Below are positions 1 through 8,388 of a DNA stretch of 54,246 bases, piece after piece (position 1 is the first letter of the stretch; each line of letters opens with the position of its first letter). The stretch comes from an uncultured Campylobacterales bacterium (GTDB lineage Bacteria; Campylobacterota; Campylobacteria; Campylobacterales; Sulfurimonadaceae), in contig CAITKP010000041.1 in assembly GCA_903892995.1 (NCBI GenBank), positions 1 through 54,246 of the forward strand. The letters are read 5' to 3'. The notes under the pieces are model-generated. The model saw nothing but the letters and a program-made list of their open reading frames with translations, ran no database searches and was not told the origin of the DNA. The translations under genes and the position numbers were made by a program.

Positions 1-72
1 TCCATCATCTAATGGTTAGGATTCAAGGTTTTCATCCTTGCCATAGGGGTTCGAATCCCCTTGGAGTCACCA
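1..72 (+). tRNA. tRNA-Glu (anticodon TTC), 5' end cut by the window
   Basis: The T arm is AGGGG-TTCGAAT-CCCCT at 45-61. The 3' acceptor strand TGGAGTC is at 62-68, followed by discriminator A69 and an encoded CCA at 70-72. The anticodon loop TTTTCAT presents TTC, which decodes Glu. The acceptor strand implies a 5' partner GACTCCA, and the window opens with TCCA, so about three 5' bases are missing. The next gene begins 23 bases after the CCA. Confidence 0.93.
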
Positions 73-95
73 CCTCATTCAAAAAGAAAAATCCT

Positions 96-644
96 ATGAA
101 AACATACTCTATAAACCCTCAAACTCAAGAAATTGAAGTTCATGATTTCAATGGACAAGTCAATAGTATCTACACTTTTTTTAACTCTATTTTAGTTGAT
201 AACTCTCAAGCTTTAAATGAGCATATTATCTATACCGATGGGAATGCGCTTATCTCTACTCATATTCCCTATTTTATCGGCGAACAGCTTTTTTTAGGAA
301 GATCGCTTATCATTGGTCAAAATGGCTTTGAAGAAACGGATGTAAAAATCACACTTGAACAATTAAGCTCCCTTATAAACTATGATGTCAATATGTTTTA
401 CAAAAAATCTCTCAACGCACTTGCTACTGAAGATTTAAATCTATACACTCAATTTGAAGTAAGTGATAATGGAGAGCCTTTACATGTAAGCTATGAATGG
501 GTGATTTATACATTTAATATGGCAGATGAAAAAACACAAAACTATTTTATCAATGCTCTTGATACCACGATAATTCAAAAAGAGAGTGTCAAAGAGATTT
601 TTCAAAAGATGGCACAACTTGCCATAAACGCGGGCAATAGATAA
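96..644 (+). CDS. Conserved-looking hypothetical protein, 182 aa
   Basis: I do not recognise this protein. It is acidic and soluble-looking, with no signal peptide or membrane segment, and contains phrases such as IYTFFNSILVDN, HIPYFIGEQL and INYDVNMFYKKSLNAL. An in-frame ATG at 12 lies inside the tRNA, so the ATG at 96, which follows an A-rich leader, is the better start. The only upstream neighbour is the tRNA, so it may be read from the tRNA promoter. It carries one TTACATGTAA palindrome at 480-489, read here as Leu-His-Val-Ser. It ends in a convergent terminator shared with the chemoreceptor. Confidence 0.75.
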   Translation: MKTYSINPQTQEIEVHDFNGQVNSIYTFFNSILVDNSQALNEHIIYTDGNALISTHIPYFIGEQLFLGRSLIIGQNGFEETDVKITLEQLSSLINYDVNMFYKKSLNALATEDLNLYTQFEVSDNGEPLHVSYEWVIYTFNMADEKTQNYFINALDTTIIQKESVKEIFQKMAQLAINAGNR

Positions 645-668
645 ACAAAGAGCTTACACTCTTTGTTT
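643..668. terminator. Bidirectional hairpin terminator
   Basis: A perfect 10-bp stem, AAACAAAGAG at 643-652 with CTCTTTGTTT at 659-668, encloses a 6-base loop and is followed by TATTTAAATTTTT. It sits between two convergent genes and overlaps the stop codon of the upstream one, so it can end transcription from both sides. Confidence 0.75.
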
Positions 669-671
669 TAT

Positions 672-2585
672 TTAAATTTTTGTACTCTCACGAAGCATCT
701 CATCCATCATTGTAAATAACTGTTCACTCGCATGTTCCATCTCTTGGAAGTTGTCAAATATCTCTGTTTTATGTGCTAAAATACTTGCTGTAGGGTCAGT
801 TGCATCTAAAAATTTCATATTTGCGTTTGCATTTTTATGTACGATTGCATGAGGTGGTGAAAATTGTGCATATGTTGAAGTGCTACCAAATCTCTCTTTG
901 CCCTCTCCATCATACCATTTGCCTAAACGACAACCATGATGATCCACCACAGCCAGCACTTGTTTTGCTGTCACAACACTATTGTATGCTCTTGCCTTAT
1001 AAAGAATATGATCCATTTTTGCAAGTACAATAAAGATACTGTTTTCCATACCATACGATGATCGTACGATGTTGCTAGAGTTTTCACTCAAATCAGTTAG
1101 TATCTCTTCAAATTTGTAAATTCTTTGTGTTGATTCTTCTACGACATCTCTCATAACGTCACTACTTGTTTGGATATCACTCATACCTTGTTGTAGTGTT
1201 TTGATCGAAACAGAGATCTCACCTGTTGCTTTGTGTGTACGTTCTGCAAGTTTTCTCACCTCATCAGCTACAACTGCAAATCCTCTTCCATGCTCTCCTG
1301 CGCGCGCCGCTTCTATGGCAGCGTTGAGCGCTAAAAGGTTTGTTTGGTCTGCGATATCTGTAATAAGTTCAATAACCGATGTAATATTTTCTGCTTGAGA
1401 AGCGAGTTCATCTATTGCATTATTGTTGACCCCAACCTGCTCTTTAAGAGACTCTAACTCATTCACAATTACATCAATATTTTGTTTTGAATCATTTGCC
1501 TGCGCGGCAGCTGATCTTGTAGCATTTGTCACACCTTTGAGTGCTTGTATATTTTTTGTCAAATCATCTTGAATAAGAGTCATACTCTCTGTTACACGGA
1601 TGCTTAACTGGCTGACCTGAGCATTGAAACTGTCTTGTTGTTTCTTTTTCTCTTGATCTTCCATCAAGTCAATATTTCCTTTAACAAGAGAGATCGCTGT
1701 TACAAACTCACCCTTCATGGCATTGGCATGAATTTTAAAACTAAAGTCTCCCTGAGAAGCTTTGGAGATCGATGTGCTGATCTGATGCACAAAATCTGCG
1801 ATCTGATCAAGTAAAGAAGTAAGTGCAATTCCCATAACGCCAAACTCAGTATGCTCATTTTTAGTGATCTGTTCATGCTGAAAATTGCCCTCGGCTGTAT
1901 GTTGCATAATCTCTGTAAAAGTTCTGATTTCACTAATTATAGTACGTGCAAGAATTTGAAAGACTATTAAAACAGCAATACCAATCCCAACTCCCGAAAT
2001 AAGTGCTAAATATTTATATATCGCAGTCTCTTTTGACATCGTATCCACTGCACTGTCAAGAGATTTTTGTTTGAGAGATACAACTTTTGCAAAGCTTTCT
2101 CTTGAAGCATCTGCAGAAGGAGTCAAGGTATCTTTATATTTTTTATAGATGCCATCTTTATCATTTTTAATCTGCTCAGGCGTCAAAGATTTCATAAGTG
2201 AAGATGCATTTTTCAAGAAGAACATAGTTGAAGTTTCAGCATCTTCTATGAGTTTACGCTCATCTGCATCAACAGCAGTCTCTTTAAGCTTTTTGAAATT
2301 TGAAGATACATTTTCTATTCGTTTAGCGATCTTCTCAATATCTTTTGCATAATCTCCACCAAGCATAATATCTCTATCTGTTCTACTTACATAGTTCATA
2401 TCTGCTTCGATGGAAAGTGTATATACCTCGCCGGCAACATATTTTTCTTTTAAAGCTGTAAATTTTGTGTTTATACCGCTCAGCACAAAAAAGACAAAAA
2501 TCGCCCCAGAAAAGATTGAAAATGATACAAAAATCAAAAGATAAGTCATTTTTTTGTGAATGCTTATATTGTTAAAGAAATCCAT
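672..2585 (-). CDS. Methyl-accepting chemotaxis protein with C-terminal CZB zinc-binding domain
   Basis: This 637-residue transmembrane chemoreceptor relays a periplasmic signal to CheA/CheW. Membrane segments lie at about 13-35 and 192-213 and bracket a helical sensor region of about 150 residues. A HAMP region and a long coiled-coil signalling domain follow. The hairpin tip reads [19 protein letters not shown] then [18 protein letters not shown]. The C-terminus is a chemoreceptor zinc-binding (CZB) domain with the pattern [16 protein letters not shown] and SPPHAIVH, which supplies the three His and one Cys that bind zinc in this family. CZB receptors are known to respond to zinc or to oxidants such as hypochlorite; the ligand here is unknown. 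The start follows a GGGGT ribosome site. Confidence 0.95.
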   Translation of the reverse strand: MDFFNNISIHKKMTYLLIFVSFSIFSGAIFVFFVLSGINTKFTALKEKYVAGEVYTLSIEADMNYVSRTDRDIMLGGDYAKDIEKIAKRIENVSSNFKKLKETAVDADERKLIEDAETSTMFFLKNASSLMKSLTPEQIKNDKDGIYKKYKDTLTPSADASRESFAKVVSLKQKSLDSAVDTMSKETAIYKYLALISGVGIGIAVLIVFQILARTIISEIRTFTEIMQHTAEGNFQHEQITKNEHTEFGVMGIALTSLLDQIADFVHQISTSISKASQGDFSFKIHANAMKGEFVTAISLVKGNIDLMEDQEKKKQQDSFNAQVSQLSIRVTESMTLIQDDLTKNIQALKGVTNATRSAAAQANDSKQNIDVIVNELESLKEQVGVNNNAIDELASQAENITSVIELITDIADQTNLLALNAAIEAARAGEHGRGFAVVADEVRKLAERTHKATGEISVSIKTLQQGMSDIQTSSDVMRDVVEESTQRIYKFEEILTDLSENSSNIVRSSYGMENSIFIVLAKMDHILYKARAYNSVVTAKQVLAVVDHHGCRLGKWYDGEGKERFGSTSTYAQFSPPHAIVHKNANANMKFLDATDPTASILAHKTEIFDNFQEMEHASEQLFTMMDEMLRESTKI

Positions 2586-2643
2586 ATTTACCCCTATCGT
2601 TAAAAAAATTTATCACAATTCTATCACATAATTTTATAAAATC

Positions 2644-3003
2644 TTACCATTGATCGAACATTTCCGCTTTGTGCTTATCTTTTTTATATTTTCGATTGTT
2701 TTTAGTTTTTTCAAGTTTATTTGCCTTATAAGTGATATCACTTTTTATAGATTCTATCGATTCATCACTCGAAGCTTTAGCGATCATCTCTTTGACTAAG
2801 CCCTCAAGATCACTAAATTCTCCTTTATATAAAGCAACACTTGGCACTTTTTGAAAATACTTGAGATTATTCTCTATCTTCTTCACATATCCCTCTTTGC
2901 TAATCCCATCAGGAATACCAAGGTAAGCGATAACGCTTTTTAAAAATCTTTCTAACACCCGAATATACTTTAGCCGCAAAGAGGACTCAATTTTATTTGA
3001 CAT
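2644..3003 (-). CDS. Small basic hypothetical protein, 119 aa
   Basis: Not recognised. The protein is predominantly helical and Lys-rich, with a strongly charged C-terminus (KANKLEKTKNNRKYKKDKHK) and no signal peptide or membrane segment. It lies upstream of the chemoreceptor on the same strand, with 58 bases between them, and is divergent from the rhodanese gene. The ATG at 3003 is the only reasonable start. The C-terminal charge suggests nucleic-acid or membrane-surface contact, but that is a guess. Confidence 0.6.
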   Translation of the reverse strand: MSNKIESSLRLKYIRVLERFLKSVIAYLGIPDGISKEGYVKKIENNLKYFQKVPSVALYKGEFSDLEGLVKEMIAKASSDESIESIKSDITYKANKLEKTKNNRKYKKDKHKAEMFDQW

Positions 3004-3068
3004 TATTTACCTAGTTATTAGTTTATGATAAGTACAATTATATACTAAATCCACATAGGACACCTTAT

Positions 3069-3464
3069 ATGAAAAAACTCTTTTTAACCCTTCTTTTTCT
3101 CACAAGTGCGTTATTTGCAGAAGTTGTAAACAGCTATCCAGATGCAGCTTTTTTAAGCAAAAAAATCCCAACTGTAGATATCCGTACAGCGGGCGAATGG
3201 AAAGAAACAGGCCTTTTAAAAGGTGCTATCCCAATCACCTTTTTTGATGAAAGAGGAGCTTATAATATTCCACTTTTTTTGCAAGAACTCTCTTCTAAAG
3301 TAGATGTTAAAAAACCATTTGCACTTATTTGCCGTTCAGGAAGTAGAACAAAGATCGTTTCCACATTCTTGTCTCAAAAGATGGGATACAAAGTGTATGA
3401 CTTAAATGGCGGTATGATGTACGCCATGGGGAAAAACCTTCCGACTGTTGCTTACAAAAAGTAG
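3069..3464 (+). CDS. Periplasmic rhodanese-like protein
   Basis: This 131-residue protein is a single rhodanese domain with a cleavable signal peptide (about residues 1-17, ending SALFA). The active-site loop CRSGSRT at 89-95 contains the Cys that carries persulfide in this family, and VDIRTAGEW at 36-44 is the usual N-terminal rhodanese signature. Export suggests a role in periplasmic sulfur transfer or sulfide handling, which would suit a sulfur-oxidising campylobacterote. The substrate cannot be read from the sequence. It stands alone, 68 bases before the diguanylate cyclase. Confidence 0.88.
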   Translation: MKKLFLTLLFLTSALFAEVVNSYPDAAFLSKKIPTVDIRTAGEWKETGLLKGAIPITFFDERGAYNIPLFLQELSSKVDVKKPFALICRSGSRTKIVSTFLSQKMGYKVYDLNGGMMYAMGKNLPTVAYKK

Positions 3465-3532
3465 TCAATCACACCTTTATGGCATAAAACTTGCTACCTT
3501 GCTTTAAAGAAGCTGGGAAGTAAGGGGTATAT

Positions 3533-4762
3533 TTGAAATTTATAGATGCTCTGCGCCTTAAAAGTAAACTTTTTTTCCTTTTTATTCTTATCACACTTGG
3601 ACTTAGCTTTGTTGGTGTCCTTGGAACACTCAATCTTATCTCTATGAAAAAAAAGATAGATTCTCTCTATTTTGGTTCATTTATCACTGTTTTAAATCTC
3701 GATGAAATCTTAAACGCGTATCATGTTGAAATCGCGACAAATATCTATCTTGCAAAAGAGAAGATCATAACTTCACAAGAAGCCATAGACTCCATAGATA
3801 CGGGATTGACCAAGATAAATACGAACTGGAACAACTATCAAAACCAATACAAATCAGCTCAAGAACATCCTTTTGTGCAATACACTCAAAAAGAGATTGA
3901 AAACTCAAACCGCTATTTCAAAAACTTAAAAACAGCATGTCAAAAAGGTTGCGATCTCAAAGAGGTCTCCATTGATGCGCTAAATTTACATATAAATCAT
4001 ATGCGTACAATCATCACAAAGCTTAGATCATATGAGATCGCAAATGCGGAGTTCCAACGAAAAGAACTTTTACAAAACTACCATGATACACAGATACAAC
4101 TAGGGCTTATTTTAGGCTTTGTAAGCGGTGGAGTGCTATTTATTTTATGGCGTGTCTTTAAAAGTATTCAAAAAGATCAATCACAACTCGAAACAGTTTC
4201 CAAACAACTCCAAATCGCAAACAAAAAACTCGAAAATGCTTCTTACACCGATGCTCTCACCCACCTTCACAATAGACGCTTTTTCAATATAGTGATAGAA
4301 AGAGAACTCAAGCGAGCCATAAGAGCACAAAACCAGATCACGTTTATGATGCTTGATGTGGATTATTTTAAACAGTACAACGACACTTACGGGCACATAG
4401 AGGGAGACAAAGCACTCTTACATGTAGCCAAAATGCTCAAAGGGATTTTAAAACGTCCAGGTGATTTTGTGTTTAGACTCGGCGGTGAAGAGTTTGGTGT
4501 GATACTAACCCAAACAAATCCTCTAGAGAGTGAATCACTCGCAGCAAAAATCTGCAAAGAGTTACAAGAGCAAGAGATCCCACATATTGGCAATAAAGTG
4601 AGCATATATCTAACTATCTCCATCGGAGTCTTTACATGTAAGGCAAATGAAACACTCAAAGAGGAAGATATCATAAAGCAAGCGGATAAAATGCTTTACG
4701 AAGCAAAAGCAAGCGGAAGAAATAGATACGTCATGAGTGAAAATGGAGGAACTCTCCCATGA
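3533..4762 (+). CDS. Membrane-bound diguanylate cyclase (GGDEF)
   Basis: This 409-residue enzyme makes cyclic di-GMP from two GTP. TM1 is at about 13-35 and TM2 at about 189-207, with a helical periplasmic sensor between them that holds a CQKGC pair at 136-140. A short coiled coil leads to the GGDEF domain (TDALTHLHNRRF from 239; GGEEF at 317-321). An inhibitory I-site RPGD at 308-311 sits exactly five residues before the active site, so product feedback is likely. The start is TTG at 3533 behind AAGGGG. The gene contains two TACATGTA palindromes (4429 and 4633) and ends in a weak 6-bp hairpin. Confidence 0.93.
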   Translation: MKFIDALRLKSKLFFLFILITLGLSFVGVLGTLNLISMKKKIDSLYFGSFITVLNLDEILNAYHVEIATNIYLAKEKIITSQEAIDSIDTGLTKINTNWNNYQNQYKSAQEHPFVQYTQKEIENSNRYFKNLKTACQKGCDLKEVSIDALNLHINHMRTIITKLRSYEIANAEFQRKELLQNYHDTQIQLGLILGFVSGGVLFILWRVFKSIQKDQSQLETVSKQLQIANKKLENASYTDALTHLHNRRFFNIVIERELKRAIRAQNQITFMMLDVDYFKQYNDTYGHIEGDKALLHVAKMLKGILKRPGDFVFRLGGEEFGVILTQTNPLESESLAAKICKELQEQEIPHIGNKVSIYLTISIGVFTCKANETLKEEDIIKQADKMLYEAKASGRNRYVMSENGGTLP

Positions 4763-4789
4763 GAGTGAAGGGTTCTAGACATTATTTAT

Positions 4790-5035
4790 CTATTTATAAC
4801 TATCTTTTCTATGAAGTACCCGACCTATAATCACTGTATCTTCTAGGACATCAAACAATATCCTATAATCACCAACTCTCATTCTATAAGCTGGTTCAAA
4901 TTCTGTTAATTTCTTTATATTTGTTACGTTTGGAAAAATCGCTAATTCTAAAATTTTTTTATGTAGATTTGTTTTGTAGGGTTCACTAATATTTTTTAAA
5001 TCTTTAATTGCACTTTTTCTAATATCTATTTTCAT
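4790..5035 (-). CDS. RelE/ParE-family toxin
   Basis: This 81-residue protein has the compact RelE/ParE fold pattern: an N-terminal KSAIKDLKNI helix, then PAYRMRVGDYRILFDV, the characteristic RxRvGdYRi strand pair, and a C-terminal IGRVLHRKDSYK with the basic residues used for mRNA cleavage in RelE-type enzymes. The gene overlaps its antitoxin by 17 bases, the usual TA arrangement. Whether it cleaves ribosome-bound mRNA or inhibits gyrase cannot be decided from the sequence. Confidence 0.85.
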   Translation of the reverse strand: MKIDIRKSAIKDLKNISEPYKTNLHKKILELAIFPNVTNIKKLTEFEPAYRMRVGDYRILFDVLEDTVIIGRVLHRKDSYK

Positions 5036-5213
5036 TTTTCATATACTCGTCAAATGAGATTGTTTCCTCATTTCGTGTGGAACTAAGAAGTCTTAAATCT
5101 TCTATTTCTTCATTGGACACTATTTCTAATCCATCATTTTTGAAATGACTTAAAAGCCACACAACCTTATCAACTAAGAGTTCATTTTCTATATTTATTG
5201 TTAATGAGTGCAT
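5019..5213 (-). CDS. Antitoxin of the RelE-like pair
   Basis: This 64-residue acidic protein lies directly before the RelE-like toxin and overlaps it. The N-terminus (SLTINIENELLVDKVVWLLSHF) resembles the short dimerisation helix of RelB-like partners. The C-terminal part is charged and would wrap the toxin. An ATG at 5228 is in frame, but AAAGG sits seven bases before the ATG at 5213, which I prefer. No separate DNA-binding domain is visible. Its upstream DNA carries repeat copy 1. Confidence 0.75.
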   Translation of the reverse strand: MHSLTINIENELLVDKVVWLLSHFKNDGLEIVSNEEIEDLRLLSSTRNEETISFDEYMKNENRY

Positions 5214-5240
5214 AAGTTTACCTTTCATCTATAATGAAAA

Positions 5241-5365
5241 CATTTTATCATAAAAAGGAAAAACTTGAAATTGATTTATGCTTACATGCAAAGTATCCTT
5301 TGGGTATAAGGTGTTTTAGTGTGAATGGGAAATCGGATGAGAGGGATTCGCCCGTGAGAGCTGAG
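5241..5365. repeat. Intergenic repeat, copy 1 (upstream of RelE-type TA)
   Basis: This sequence is similar to 5974-6096. The left flank (TATCATAAAAAgGAAAAACT, then AATTGATTT) and right flank (GAGGGATTCGCCCGTGAG) match in direct orientation. The core at 5282-5310 instead matches the second copy as its reverse complement. The core is itself an imperfect hairpin (CTTACATGCAAAG with CTTTGGGTATAAG). It lies immediately 5' of the antitoxin start, so it may hold the TA promoter or operator. Confidence 0.7.
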
Positions 5366-5378
5366 TTTACGGAGATGT

Positions 5379-5465
5379 TTATAAACTCAACTGATATGCA
5401 CCATACGCAAGGGCTGCCAAAACCGAGATAAATGCTAAAACTATCCCAACTGTTATTAATGTCAT
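5379..5465 (-). CDS. 28-residue single-pass membrane peptide after brnA
   Basis: The ORF has ATG at 5465-5463 and TAA at 5381-5379. The peptide is almost entirely hydrophobic (MTLITVGIVLAFISVL then AALAYGAYQLSL) and would span the membrane once. It starts three bases after the brnA stop codon on the same strand, so it is probably the third gene of that TA operon. No strong ribosome site is visible, which suggests translational coupling. Its ending LAYGAYQL closely matches LSYGAYEL in the 27-residue peptide at 8689-8772, which also follows a TA operon. This similarity is the main evidence that it is real. Function is unknown. Confidence 0.55.
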   Translation of the reverse strand: MTLITVGIVLAFISVLAALAYGAYQLSL

Positions 5466-5468
5466 ATT

Positions 5469-5678
5469 CTAAACCGCTAGTTTTTTAGAAATCTCAATAT
5501 CTTGTTTTAGTAATGAGTTGATGATAGAATTTAGAGAAAAATTTTTCTCAGAATTTTTCATTTTTTTCATAAAAAAACTTTTAATCTCATCGTCTAAATA
5601 TATTGGAATATCTAGCTCTTCTAAAGGTCTATAAAATTTACCTTGTTCTGCTTTTGTGAAATCATACTCTTTTTTCAT
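5469..5678 (-). CDS. brnA: BrnA-like antitoxin
   Basis: This 69-residue protein has the typical BrnA opening KKEYDFTKAEQGKFYRP and LDIPIYLDDEIKSFF, followed by a segment (NFSLNSIINSLLKQDIE) compatible with a ribbon-helix-helix dimer. It overlaps the BrnT toxin gene by four bases and follows it; toxin-first order is usual for BrnT/BrnA. BrnA proteins neutralise BrnT and repress their own promoter, which here would lie in the 5974-6096 repeat. Confidence 0.8.
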   Translation of the reverse strand: MKKEYDFTKAEQGKFYRPLEELDIPIYLDDEIKSFFMKKMKNSEKNFSLNSIINSLLKQDIEISKKLAV

Positions 5679-5968
5679 TTTTTACACCTTTCTTCATATA
5701 CTATTACTTCATTTTTCGTTGCATGTCTTGCTGAAATTATTCTAACGATCTCAATTCCATCTTTACCTCTAAAAGTATGCACTACAACCAATATAATTTC
5801 ATTTATAGATTTCCCAAGTAATATCCAACGATCTTCATCTTCTGAGTGCTCATCATCATAGAGACTAAGAGAATGTATATCATTAAACACATATGCTGCT
5901 TGTTCAAACGAAACTTTATGCTTTTTAATATTGGATTTTTCTTTTGCTGTGTTCCATTCGAATTTCAT
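5675..5968 (-). CDS. brnT: BrnT-family toxin (DUF497)
   Basis: This 97-residue protein carries the BrnT hallmarks in order: FEWNTAKEKSNIKKHKVSFE near the N-terminus, SLYDDEHSEDEDRWILLG in the middle, and VRIISARHATKNE near the C-terminus. BrnT proteins are RelE-fold ribonuclease toxins. It is the first gene of an operon continuing into brnA and the 28-residue membrane peptide. The family assignment is firm; activity in this strain is inferred. Confidence 0.9.
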   Translation of the reverse strand: MKFEWNTAKEKSNIKKHKVSFEQAAYVFNDIHSLSLYDDEHSEDEDRWILLGKSINEIILVVVHTFRGKDGIEIVRIISARHATKNEVIVYEERCKK

Positions 5969-5973
5969 AATAC

Positions 5974-6096
5974 CATTCTATCATAAAAAAGAAAAACTGA
6001 AAATTGATTTTTGCTTTATACCAAAGGGCACTTTGCATGTAAGGTTTTTTTGTGTAAGGGAAAATAAAATGGGAGGGATTCGCCCGTGAGGGCGAA
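5974..6096. repeat. Intergenic repeat, copy 2 (upstream of brnT)
   Basis: Partner of 5241-5365. The flanks are direct matches, while the core 6014-6042 (CTTTATACCAAAGGG, CACTTTGCATGTAA) is close to the reverse complement of the copy 1 core. The right end forms a perfect hairpin TTCGCCC/GGGCGAA with a GTGA loop (6079-6096), which in copy 1 is degenerate. It separates brnT from the porin gene and could also serve as the porin terminator. Confidence 0.7.
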
Positions 6097-6119
6097 AGGG
6101 GCTTAACTCTAAGCTTGTA

Positions 6120-7478
6120 TTAGAAGTTTAGTTTTAAGTATGCTTGAACCATGTTAGAGTCTTTTAGAGTAGCTGTATCAGCTTTGCTAAAATCAGTACT
6201 TACATATGCTAAAGTAGCATCAAGTGGTCCGAATTTTTTAGTAGCTGTTACAGCGATTTCTGTCATATCTTTAGCAGCTGAAGCTTTTTGATCTACTGAT
6301 GTTACAGCAATTGCAGCATCAAATAAACCAGCGACTGGAGAAGTTACAGTTACGTTGTAAGATTTTGCTCCAGATTTAGTAACTTGACCATAGTTCCACC
6401 ATGCTTCAGTGTAAAGTTTTGACTGAGCAGTTGCAGAAGAAGTTGCAGTATTTAGACCAGCATATCCTAATGAACCATTGTCATTTACAGCTGAATAAGA
6501 AACTTTTGCAGCAAATACATCTTTCATAGAGTAACCTAACATTAATGCATAAACATTGTCTTCTTTAGTTCCTGTAGCATCTACTTTAACAGCTGAATAT
6601 TGTGCACCTGCAGTTACACCAGCAAGACCAAGCTTAGCTGCATCTAAATCAGCTTGTAACCAGTAAGCTTGAGCAAGTCTAGAAACATCATAGTACCATG
6701 CTTGCGCAGTTAAAGGTTTGAAAGAGTTGTTGATGATACCAGCTGCGTATGCACCATCAGTACCGTAAGTTGTAAAGTTACCATTTGCATTTACAACTGG
6801 ACCCACTGCTAAGCCTAAAATTTGAACATTACTCTGTCCATTTGCATTAGTACCACCATGAGGATTAAAGTTATTTACTCCTGCAGTAGTACCAAATGTT
6901 TCCGTACCATTTCCATTACCAACATACGCAGCTACTAAAGTTGTATCTGGAAGATCTTGGTTGATAAGTACTGCTGCTTCAAATGTATTTTTCTCGATAG
7001 ACCATTTTTCAGTAAATGCAAGTGGAGTATCTAGTTCCATACGACCAACTTTAACAGTTGATTTTGAAAGAGCATTTAAAGACACAGCAACCCATGCTTC
7101 ATTCATCCAATTTGCATTTTCAACTTTTGCACCGTTGTGAGCTGCATTCACATAACCATTACCTTGATTAATACTTGCAGTATGTGCTGCACCCCATACA
7201 TTACTTACCATATTGTTTTCAAGACCTAAAGTTGAAAGAACTGTATAACCAGCACCTGCACTTACAGACACTACACTATTTTTTGCAAGGTCTGCAGATA
7301 CATTTAAGTTTAAACCAGCATCAGCTGCTGAAGCTTCTTTATCAAAAAGTGTTCCAGTTCCTGCATCACTCGTGCTATACATAACTTGAGCATCACCACT
7401 TACTTTTACATTGTCAACAGCGAATGCAGATGCACCTACTAATACAGCTGCCGCTAGACTCATTTTTACTAATTTCAT
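6120..7478 (-). CDS. Major outer-membrane porin
   Basis: This 452-residue beta-barrel protein has a signal peptide (cleavage after ASAFA, about residue 20). It shows alternating amphipathic strands and ends in KLNF, the terminal aromatic used by the Bam machinery. It is rich in Ala, Gly, Asn and Thr. The opening VDNVKVSGDAQVMYST is typical of Campylobacterota MOMP-like and OprD-like porins. A good ribosome site (AAGGAGA) and a long leader suggest strong expression. It is flanked on both sides by TA modules rather than cell-envelope genes. Confidence 0.88.
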   Translation of the reverse strand: MKLVKMSLAAAVLVGASAFAVDNVKVSGDAQVMYSTSDAGTGTLFDKEASAADAGLNLNVSADLAKNSVVSVSAGAGYTVLSTLGLENNMVSNVWGAAHTASINQGNGYVNAAHNGAKVENANWMNEAWVAVSLNALSKSTVKVGRMELDTPLAFTEKWSIEKNTFEAAVLINQDLPDTTLVAAYVGNGNGTETFGTTAGVNNFNPHGGTNANGQSNVQILGLAVGPVVNANGNFTTYGTDGAYAAGIINNSFKPLTAQAWYYDVSRLAQAYWLQADLDAAKLGLAGVTAGAQYSAVKVDATGTKEDNVYALMLGYSMKDVFAAKVSYSAVNDNGSLGYAGLNTATSSATAQSKLYTEAWWNYGQVTKSGAKSYNVTVTSPVAGLFDAAIAVTSVDQKASAAKDMTEIAVTATKKFGPLDATLAYVSTDFSKADTATLKDSNMVQAYLKLNF

Positions 7479-7529
7479 TCATTCTCCTTAAATAGGTTTT
7501 CGACCCATTGTTAAAATTTTGTCGAGACC

Positions 7530-7535
7530 ATTGTA
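7530..7535 (-). promoter_or_regulatory. Porin -10 box (TACAAT)
   Basis: On the minus strand the sequence TGTGCTACAAT precedes the porin by about 50 bases and has an extended -10 look. Two copies of a CGAxxCCATTG-like word at 7501-7510 and 7523-7533 lie between it and the start, forming a short direct repeat in the leader. Confidence 0.45.
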
Positions 7536-7674
7536 GCACACATTTCTTAAAAATTTCTGTAATTAAAACTTGTTGTTATTATTTATGAATCGCCCAATTT
7601 CAGGGGTTTTATCACACTGATATCACATAAAGTAGGTTCTATTATACGATAACAGTATTTTTTTGCTATACTTG

Positions 7675-7680
7675 TATAAT
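7675..7680 (+). promoter_or_regulatory. -10 box TATAAT for the lipoprotein gene
   Basis: TTGCTATACTTGTATAAT is an extended -10 element (TG one base before TATAAT), 33 bases before the ATG at 7714. There is a T-rich tract just upstream, as in campylobacterial sigma-70 promoters. Confidence 0.65.
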
Positions 7681-7713
7681 GTTTCAAATTACTTTAAGTT
7701 TATAGGAGTGAAA

Positions 7714-8127
7714 ATGCGTGTATTAGGGAGTATTGGGTTGTTTACATTTGTAACACTAACACTAAGCGGATGTAGTGGACACACTTTGCAGGATTTGGCA
7801 GATAAACATTTAAACTCTAAAGAGAGTACAAAAAAAGAGGAAAGTGTCTCTGCGACAAAAAATGAGGCGCTCAATAAAGTCTCACCTATCAACCAAAACA
7901 GAAATGATGGAACGATGCAAAAGTCATTAGATAAGTGGCTTGAAACCGACTGGACGCCAACAGTACAAAAAGATGAGAAGATAAAAAAAGTGGATGCAAA
8001 TGAGAGCAGAAACTTCACTCTACAAGAGTACGTGGACAAAGCCGTAGCTTACAGCAAAAACAAACCAGCTTCAACTGAACCATCAAATGTAGAACAACTG
8101 AACAAAATGCCTGTGATTGGGAAGTGA
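7714..8127 (+). CDS. Putative lipoprotein, 137 aa
   Basis: The N-terminus is a lipoprotein signal with the lipobox LSGC, so the mature protein would begin at that Cys. The rest is hydrophilic and rich in Lys, Glu, Asn and Ser, with no fold I recognise. The reading frame extends upstream to 7663, but TATAGGAGTG places the ribosome at the ATG at 7714. It has its own TATAAT promoter and precedes the second RelE-type TA pair. Confidence 0.78.
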   Translation: MRVLGSIGLFTFVTLTLSGCSGHTLQDLADKHLNSKESTKKEESVSATKNEALNKVSPINQNRNDGTMQKSLDKWLETDWTPTVQKDEKIKKVDANESRNFTLQEYVDKAVAYSKNKPASTEPSNVEQLNKMPVIGK

Positions 8128-8163
8128 GTGATATAATTTTAAAATATTAAGTAAAGGTTTGAA

Positions 8164-8385
8164 ATGCAATTAACAATCGATGTAAAAGATTCAGCACTTG
8201 ATAAGATAATGTATCTGCTTGATCACTTAAAATCAGATGTTCGTATAATCGGTAAAGTTAGTGAACATGGCTTAGATATTGAGCCTTTATCTAACGATGA
8301 TTATGAATACATCCTTACATGTAGAGAAGAGAGAAAAAAGCATCCTGAAAATTATGGTAGTTTCAATGATGTAGATTGGAATTGA
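8164..8385 (+). CDS. Antitoxin of the second RelE-like pair
   Basis: This 73-residue acidic protein (MQLTIDVKDSALDKIMYLL) resembles the antitoxin at 5019-5213: a short strand-helix N-terminus with a charged tail ending SFNDVDWN. The AAAGG ribosome site is well placed. It sits three bases before the toxin gene. A TACATGTA palindrome lies inside it (8316-8323), so this module has been resident long enough to carry the host DNA signal, or came from a relative that shares it. Confidence 0.78.
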   Translation: MQLTIDVKDSALDKIMYLLDHLKSDVRIIGKVSEHGLDIEPLSNDDYEYILTCREERKKHPENYGSFNDVDWN

Positions 8386-8388
8386 TTT

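Noticed and set aside
5234-5431. 65-residue plus-strand ORF across the first TA repeat
   Set aside because: It lies in the intergenic repeat, has no ribosome site, is not open in the second repeat copy, and runs antisense to the 28-aa peptide gene.
4790-6100. TA cassettes with integron attC sites
   Set aside because: The intergenic repeats lack recognisable GTTRRRY/RYYYAAC core sites, and no integrase is present.
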